Below, one piece after another: positions 58,711 through 64,000 of a stretch of DNA of 64,000 nt. The stretch spans positions 102,022 through 166,021 of the forward strand of contig NZ_PCOZ01000009.1 in NCBI RefSeq assembly GCF_002979555.1. The letters run 5' to 3'. The notes below the pieces were generated by a model, which was not told the origin of the DNA, made no database searches, and saw nothing but the letters and a program-made list of their open reading frames with translations. Source of the stretch: Pseudomonas sp. MYb60 (lineage in GTDB: Bacteria > Pseudomonadota > Gammaproteobacteria > Pseudomonadales > Pseudomonadaceae). The position numbers and the translations under genes are program-made. Positions within the stretch are counted from its first letter, which is position 1. Each line of letters begins with the position of its first letter.

Positions 58711-59790
58711 TTACGGTTTCGCGCGCCCCTTGAGCATGCCGTGATTGACCAGCAACGTTCGCATGGCATTGCGGGTGATCCCCAGCAAATCCGCAGTACG
58801 CAACTGGTTGAAGCCGCAGAACGCAAACGCCTCGCGCACGACCAGATCTTCAATGTCGTGCAACAACGTCTCTCCCGGCACCTCGAACAACCGCAACAGC
58901 TGCTCGCGCACCACCTCTTGCGGAATGCGCGGTGTAGCGCTATTGGCACTGGCATGCAGGGCGCTGAGGCCAGCGGAAAACTTCAGGTGGCTGGGCATGA
59001 TCGGCTTGTCGCCGGCCACCAGCAGCGCCAGGTGCACGACGTTTTCCAGCTCGCGAATGTTGCCCGGCCACGGGTAGTCCAGCAGCGCCTGGGTGGCGGA
59101 TTCAGAAAGCATCGGCTCGGCGATCTTCAGCTTGTTGCTGTACAGCCGGCGAAAGTGTTCCACCAGCGGCAGGATATCCAGCGGGCGTTCGCGCAAGGGC
59201 AGCACCTGCACCTGGGCGACATTGATACGGTAAAACAGGTCCAGGCGGAAATTCCCCGCTTCCACCGCTTGCTCCAGGTCGATGTTGGTGGCGGTGACCA
59301 AGCGGATATTGATCTTGATCGGCTTGCGTGACCCCACGCGCACCACTTCCTGCTCCTGCAACACCCGCAGCAATTTCACCTGCAACGGCAACGGCAGGTC
59401 GCCGATTTCATCGAGGAACAGAGTGCCGCCATCGGCCTCTTCGAACCAGCCGCCCCTGCGGCCGACAGCGCCGGAAAACGCCCCCGCCTCGTGTCCGAAA
59501 AATTCGCTTTCAGCCAGGGTTTCACTGATGGCACCGCAGTTGACCGGCACAAATGCACCGGTCCGACCGCTGGCGCTGTGGATGTAGCGCGCGACCAGTT
59601 CCTTGCCGGTGCCAGTCTCGCCATTGATCAATACGGGCGCATCGCTGGGGCCGACCCGTTTGAGGTAGTCGAGCAACTGCAGTGAGCGCGGATCGGAAAA
59701 TACCAGGGCCTTGGCGCGAATCGACAGCGGATCTTTTTCGCCTTGGGGCAAAGTCAGGATCGGCGTGGGGTGCCCGTGGGGACGGTTCAT
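58711..59790 (-). CDS. sfnR: Sigma54-dependent activator SfnR
   Basis: 359 aa without a regulatory domain: only the AAA+ core and a Fis-type HTH. Walker A GETGTGKE, GAFSGA loop (sigma54 contact; usual GAFTGA), Walker B GGTLFLDEIGDLP, C-terminal FNQLRTADLLGITRNAMRTL. This matches SfnR, the activator of dimethyl-sulfone and sulfonate use under sulfur starvation. It follows the met-type transporter genes. Confidence 0.87.
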   Translation of the reverse strand: MNRPHGHPTPILTLPQGEKDPLSIRAKALVFSDPRSLQLLDYLKRVGPSDAPVLINGETGTGKELVARYIHSASGRTGAFVPVNCGAISETLAESEFFGHEAGAFSGAVGRRGGWFEEADGGTLFLDEIGDLPLPLQVKLLRVLQEQEVVRVGSRKPIKINIRLVTATNIDLEQAVEAGNFRLDLFYRINVAQVQVLPLRERPLDILPLVEHFRRLYSNKLKIAEPMLSESATQALLDYPWPGNIRELENVVHLALLVAGDKPIMPSHLKFSAGLSALHASANSATPRIPQEVVREQLLRLFEVPGETLLHDIEDLVVREAFAFCGFNQLRTADLLGITRNAMRTLLVNHGMLKGRAKP

Positions 59791-59887
59791 GAGCAATTTC
59801 CCGGCGGCGAGGTAAAGAAAGTAGCGATGACTTTACGCAGCCGCGCATATAACTAGAAAGATTAAAAATTCATTAGCACATAACCGT

Positions 59888-60553
59888 TTATCGGCGATGA
59901 GCCAACGACAGAACACAGCGGTCGCCCAGGCTTTGCACGCCTTGCACCAGCAACACCAGTACCACCACCGTGACTACCATGATTTCGTTGTTGAAACGCT
60001 GGTAACCGTAACGAATCGCCAGGTCACCCAACCCACCGCCGCCGATCACGCCGGCCATCGACGAAAAACCGATCAGCATCACTAGGGTCAAGGTCACCCC
60101 GGCCACCAGCGCTGGCAGCGCCTCGGGCAGCAACACCTTGAAGATCACATGGCGAATATCCCCGCCCATGGCCACGATGGCTTCGATGCGACCCTTGTCC
60201 ACTTCATCCAGTGCGGTTTCGACAATGCGCGCGAAGAACGGAAATGCGCCGATAGTGATCGGCACCACGGCCGCCGTACTGCCCAGGGTGGTGCCGACGA
60301 TCAGGCGCGTCAGCGGAATCAGCGCGATCAACATCACCACGAACGGCAACGACCGCCCCAGGTTGATGACCGCCCCCAGTACGCGGTTCAGGCGCGGCAA
60401 CGGAAACAATCCACCACGACGGCTGACGAACAGCAACACCCCCAGGGGCAAGCCAATCAGCAACGTGAACAGCCCAGCCAGAAGCACCATGTAGAGGGTT
60501 TCGCCGGTGGCGTTGAGCAGCAATTGAGCAATGTCATTCCAGTCGGTCTTCAT
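59888..60553 (-). CDS. metI: MetI-like ABC permease
   Basis: 221 aa, five to six membrane helices. The permease motif LDEVDKGRIEAIVAMGGDIR and AGVIGGGGLGDLAIRYGYQR are typical of MetI. Overlaps metN by 4 bp. Likely imports methionine or another organosulfur compound. Confidence 0.92.
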   Translation of the reverse strand: MKTDWNDIAQLLLNATGETLYMVLLAGLFTLLIGLPLGVLLFVSRRGGLFPLPRLNRVLGAVINLGRSLPFVVMLIALIPLTRLIVGTTLGSTAAVVPITIGAFPFFARIVETALDEVDKGRIEAIVAMGGDIRHVIFKVLLPEALPALVAGVTLTLVMLIGFSSMAGVIGGGGLGDLAIRYGYQRFNNEIMVVTVVVLVLLVQGVQSLGDRCVLSLAHRR

Positions 60554-61296
60554 ACCACCCTCACCACTGGCAGGCTCGGCGCCAGGGAGCGGCCCAGGCG
60601 CGATGAAGGATCGGCCTGCAGTTGCACCAGAGTGCCGCTTTCCACCACACGCCCATCGGCCAGGGACACCGCGCTGTCGCAGATGGCCTTGACCACCTCC
60701 AGTTCATGGGTGATGAGCACAATGGTCACGCCGAGTTGGCGGTTGATGTTACGCAGCAGTTCAAGGATCGACGCGGTGGTTTCCGGGTCGAGGGCGCTGG
60801 TGGCCTCGTCGGACAACAGGTAGGCCGGGCGCGCTGCCAACGCGCGGGCAATGCCCACGCGCTGTTTCTGCCCGCCGGACAGCTGCGAGGGAAACGCCTG
60901 GGCCTTGTCGCTCAGGCCCACCAGTGCGAGCAATTCGGCCACCCGTGCCGCCCGCTCGGCCTTGGGCACCTTGCCGATTTCCAACGGTACCGCGACGTTA
61001 TCCGCCACGTTGCGTGAGTGCAGCAGGTTGAAGCCCTGGAAGATCATGCCGATGCGCTGGCGTTGCTCGCGTAACTGTTTGTCACTCAGTTGGGTCAAGT
61101 CCTGGCCGTCCATGAGGATGCGCCCGGCCGTCGGGCGCTCCAACAGGTTCAGGCAGCGCAACAGGGTGCTTTTACCCGCGCCGCTGCGCCCGACGATGCC
61201 GAAGATCGAGCCGTCGGCGATCTGCAACGACACGTTGTCCAGCGCCGCCGGCTGGCCATCGGCGTAGGTTTTGCTGACACCTTCGACCACAATCAT
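60550..61296 (-). CDS. metN: MetN-like ABC ATPase (short form)
   Basis: 248 aa. Walker A GRSGAGKST, signature LSGGQKQR, Walker B LLSDEATSALD, switch VLITHELEVVK. Standard MetN is about 340 aa with a C-terminal NIL/ACT domain that senses methionine. That domain is absent here, so substrate feedback may be lost. Overlaps metI and metQ by 4 bp. Confidence 0.92.
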   Translation of the reverse strand: MIVVEGVSKTYADGQPAALDNVSLQIADGSIFGIVGRSGAGKSTLLRCLNLLERPTAGRILMDGQDLTQLSDKQLREQRQRIGMIFQGFNLLHSRNVADNVAVPLEIGKVPKAERAARVAELLALVGLSDKAQAFPSQLSGGQKQRVGIARALAARPAYLLSDEATSALDPETTASILELLRNINRQLGVTIVLITHELEVVKAICDSAVSLADGRVVESGTLVQLQADPSSRLGRSLAPSLPVVRVV

Positions 61297-62082
61297 TCGG
61301 TGGTCACCGGGATCACGGAACCGGAATATTGCTCGGTGATGAACTTCGCCACTTGCGGCGAGCGCAGATCCTTGGCCAGTTGCTCGATGCGCGGGTCCTT
61401 GGCCAGTGTCGGCGTGGTCACCAGGATATTCGCGTAGGGGTTGCCCTTGGCGGCCTCCAGCCCCAAGGCATCCTTGGCCGGTTCCAGCCCGGCTTCCAGG
61501 GCGAAGTTGCCGTTGATCACCGCCAGGTCCACATCATCCAGGGCGCGAGGGATCTGCGGCGACTCGATTTCAAGAATCTTCAGGTGCCTGGGGTTCTCGG
61601 CGATGTCTTTCGGCGTGGCCTGGTCCTTGGCCGCATCATTGAAGCCCGGCTTGAGCTTGATCAGGCCGTTGGCTTGCAGCAAGTACAGGGCGCGACTGAG
61701 GTTGGTGACGTTGTTGGGCACCGCAACGGTGCCCTTGTCCGGCACGTCGGCGAAGCTTTTGTGGCGGCGCGAATACACCCAGTGGCTCGATGTGCACCGT
61801 CGCCGCCACCGCGAATTTCTGGCCGAGGGCCTGTTCCTGGGACGCCAGGTACGGCAGGTGCTGGAAGAAGTTGGCGTCCACATCACCGTGGGCGAGCAGC
61901 TCGTTGGAGTTCACGCCGCTGGGAATCTCGATGACCTTGAGGTTCAGGCTCGGGTCGAGTTTTTGCACGTACTCGAGGATCTGCGCATGGGGAATCGGGT
62001 CGGCGGCGACGCGCAGGGCATCGGCGGCCGACACGGCGAACGGGGCCAGCAACACTGCCAGGGCAAGGGCGGTTTTTTTCAA
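61293..62082 (-). pseudogene. metQ: MetQ-like binding protein, frameshifted
   Basis: TTG 62082 (AGGAGA upstream) opens a signal peptide (LKKTALALAVLLAPFAVSAA) and the frame continues to about VHIEPLGV (near 61779). The rest (HKSFADVPDKGTVAVPNNVT to the end at 61293) is in another frame. The protein would be restored if two bases were added near 61775-61783 (for example GC after CTGG). Either a recent inactivation or a sequencing error. Confidence 0.82.
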
Positions 62083-62098
62083 CAGGGTGATCTCCTGA

Positions 62099-63136
62099 TC
62101 AGGCAGACAGGGCTTGGGGAAGTGTGGCGTCGGCGTAGAAACGTTGGGCGACATCGGGATGGGAGCGCAGGCGACCCTTCAAATAGTTCCAGCCGACGTC
62201 GCGCAGCAAAGGGTTGCGTGGATCACTCTCGGGGCCGTGGGCATCGCGCAGCAGTTCGGGGGCCAGTTGATACACCGGCACCACCGCATTGAGTTGCGCG
62301 CCGAGGAAAAACGCCAGGGACAACCGCTCGCTGCCCACCGGTGGCGACACCACGCGGTGCACCGTGGCGCGCAGGTAGCCATTGCTCGCCAGTTCCAGCA
62401 GCTCGCCGATGTTCACCACCAAGGTGTCGGGGCGAGGCGACGCGTCGATCCAGCGGCCCTCCTCCACTTCCACTTGCAGGCCGGCTTGCTGGTCTTGCAG
62501 CAGGAAGCTGAGGAAACCGGAGTCCTTGTGGGCGCCGACGCCTTGGCGACTTTGCTGGGCGTGGCGGCCGGGGTAGCGGATCAGCTTGATGTGTTCGTTG
62601 GGCGTGTCGCCGTACAGCGCGTCGAATGCGTTTTCCGGCAGGGACAGGGCCTGGGCGAAGGCGCGCAGCAGGCGCAGGGCCATTTGGGTCATCGCCTGCT
62701 GCCAGCCCAGCACCAGCGGCTTGAGGTGGGGCAAGGCTTGCGGCCACAGGTTGGGGCCTTGCAGGCGCGCCCACGCTGCCGGGTGTTGGGCAATGCCCAG
62801 GGGCTCGCGCTCGGCGCCAACGTCGAACTGTTCGCGCAGGTCGGGCTGGCCGCGCGTGATCTCCGACGCAGCGCGGTTGTAGCCGCGAAAGTGTGGCGAG
62901 TTGATCATGCCCACGGCGAGTTTGTCGGCCTCGGGCAAGGCAAAGAATGCGCGCGCCTGCTGCTGCACCTCGGCCAGCAACGCGGAGTCGATGCCATGAC
63001 CGGTGAGGTAGAAGAAACCGATGTGCCGCGCCGCCAGGCGCAAGTCATGGAGAAACTGCTGGCGCTGTGCGGGGCTGCCGTCGAGTTGCGACAAGTCCAG
63101 CAATGGCAAGGTGGTGACAGACTGCAAGTGAGACAT
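62099..63136 (-). CDS. Fe(II)/2-oxoglutarate dioxygenase (IPNS-like)
   Basis: 345 aa. N-terminal DIOX_N region (ARHIGFFYLTGHGIDSALLA) and the 2OG-Fe(II) domain with GVGAHKDSGFLSFLLQDQQA (His, Asp), VNIGELLELASNGYLRATVH (second His) and the RLSLAFF arginine. First gene of the leftward met-type operon. A role in oxidising a sulfur compound is inferred from context. Confidence 0.9.
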   Translation of the reverse strand: MSHLQSVTTLPLLDLSQLDGSPAQRQQFLHDLRLAARHIGFFYLTGHGIDSALLAEVQQQARAFFALPEADKLAVGMINSPHFRGYNRAASEITRGQPDLREQFDVGAEREPLGIAQHPAAWARLQGPNLWPQALPHLKPLVLGWQQAMTQMALRLLRAFAQALSLPENAFDALYGDTPNEHIKLIRYPGRHAQQSRQGVGAHKDSGFLSFLLQDQQAGLQVEVEEGRWIDASPRPDTLVVNIGELLELASNGYLRATVHRVVSPPVGSERLSLAFFLGAQLNAVVPVYQLAPELLRDAHGPESDPRNPLLRDVGWNYLKGRLRSHPDVAQRFYADATLPQALSA

Positions 63137-63311
63137 GAGTAGTTCGCTCCTTGAACGAAATCCTTTGAATGCGTCCAAGCTAAACGATCTTAAAAACCTC
63201 TGGTAAATACCTTTTTTGCATTAGCTTAAGCAGGACCAGCGCGCTAGCCAGGGCATTTCTTGCCTCCTCCTGTATCTCCTCATCCCTGGATACACTGCAA
63301 TACAACGGGGC

Positions 63312-63679
63312 GTGGCAAGGGCGCGGACACTGGCTACACATACCCTGGCATCCCAATTGACGCTGATCTTCCTGATCAGCCTGGTGTGCGCCCACGGGTT
63401 GCCCTTCACTGCGCAGTTCTAGAACTGGAGGTGGGTTCGACAGCCGCGGGTGAACTGTCCATCAAGGTGCTGGACAGCGGATCGGGCATTGCCGAGGACG
63501 AATTGACGCTGGTGCTGCAGCCCTTTTATCGCGTGGAAAACTCACGCAACCGTGGCACCGGCGGGACCGGGCTGGGCCTGGCGATTGCCCAGCAGTTGGC
63601 GGTGGCAATCGGCGGTTCCTTGACCCTGAGCAACCGCGCAGAAGGCGGTTTGTGCGCGCAGATCCGGATCGCGCTGTGA
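63312..63679 (+). pseudogene. Histidine-kinase remnant with internal deletion
   Basis: GTG 63312 opens an N-terminal membrane anchor (SQLTLIFLISLVCAHGLPFT) that stops at TAG 63422. In another frame the C-terminal ATPase part follows: LDSGSGIAEDELTLVLQPFY, GTGGTGLGLAIAQQLAVAIG. The sensor, HAMP, H-box and N-box are missing. It is the leftover of a two-component kinase gene. Confidence 0.75.
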
Positions 63680-63710
63680 CCCAGTCTATGTCTTGAACAT
63701 CTTTGATACA

Positions 63711-63756
63711 CACCATATAGTGTGCCCACAAACAGAACGGACCACTACATAGTGTG
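63711..63756 (+). promoter_or_regulatory. Two NrdR-box-like sites before nrdB
   Basis: CACCATATAGTGTG (63711-63724) and CACTACATAGTGTG (63743-63756) match each other at 12 of 14 positions and are 32 bp apart, three helical turns, as expected for the paired boxes of NrdR. Confidence 0.7.
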
Positions 63757-63873
63757 AAGAATCGGTATCCGCCGACCATACTATCGATAGTATTTCAATG
63801 CCCGAAGCCTGCAATCGCCCATTTTTTCGACGGGGTTCACGCGCCGTCAATACCGCTCAAAAGGAATATCTCG

Positions 63874-64000
63874 ATGCTCAGCTGGGATGAAGTCGACAAC
63901 GAAGACACCGGTGCAGCGGTGATCAAAGGCGCCAACGCCGGCCACGCCACCGAAGCCAACATGGACCGCCTCGACGGTGACGGCGCCAAAGCCGCCCTCG
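63874..64000 (+). CDS. nrdB: Ribonucleotide reductase beta subunit, 5' part
   Basis: First 42 codons only (MLSWDEVDNEDTGAAVIKGA...). The start MLSWDE and the Ala/Asp-rich N-terminus resemble class Ia NrdB of Pseudomonas. AAAAGGAA precedes the ATG. The NrdR-like boxes upstream support the assignment. Confidence 0.82.
   Translation, partial: MLSWDEVDNEDTGAAVIKGANAGHATEANMDRLDGDGAKAAL

Overview
The window looks like a chromosome segment of a fluorescent-group Pseudomonas. GC is high, and the recognisable genes (ybiT, azoR, uppP, pnuC, ggt, a CirA/FepA-type receptor, a serralysin, sfnR, nrdB) and the REP-like hairpins fit that group. The genus call is inference from gene content. I saw no rRNA, tRNA or CRISPR array.

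Bases 1 to about 24005 are most of the right part of a lambdoid prophage; the structural and lysis genes would lie off the left edge. Leftward early operon, read right to left from P_R (about 5190-5218): a Cro-like gene, an unknown gene, an O-like replication initiator with iteron-like repeats inside it, a DnaC-like loader, an Ea22-like protein, a small membrane protein, ninB, an unknown gene, ninG and an unrecognised gene cut by the left edge. Many of these overlap by 4 bp. The S24-type repressor at 5239 reads the other way. Between two clusters of the same 15-bp operator (TGAAC-N5-GTTCA; 5175-5246 and 10635-10751) lies the likely lysogen-expressed block: the repressor, small genes, a two-gene module with a DUF1828-type protein, two exported proteins and an XRE regulator, plus a leftward DUF1654 gene.

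The rightward early operon starts at P_L (10726-10754). Its leader has an rrn-like boxA and a chain of overlapping micro-ORFs. It then carries accessory recombination genes (coiled-coil protein, putative annealing protein, YqaJ exonuclease), an HNH endonuclease inserted in the 5' end of a C5-cytosine methyltransferase gene, and xis-int at the right end. Five leftward genes sit in gaps of this operon, usually beside copies of a short hairpin leader motif. They look like lysogenic-conversion cargo. The integrase ends 20 bp before ybiT, whose reading frame begins with TTG, so the prophage probably entered at the 5' end of that gene.

Bases 24026-64000 are ordinary chromosome: ybiT; an MFS exporter; a secreted hydrolase; azoR with a divergent LysR gene; a MmcQ-like gene; DUF1294; uppP; a chemoreceptor; pnuC with an NadR-like kinase; ggt; patB; an ssuF-like gene with an SsuABC-type transporter; a FecI/FecR pair; a LysR/SDR deletion scar; an MscS-cNMP channel; a pirin; a two-component system facing a TonB receptor with Fur-box-like sites; an RND pump; an M20 peptidase; a LysE exporter with a divergent MocR-type regulator; a serralysin; and a leftward sulfur cluster (Fe/2OG oxygenase, frameshifted metQ, metN, metI, sfnR). 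The window ends with a histidine-kinase remnant and the start of nrdB behind two NrdR-box-like sites.
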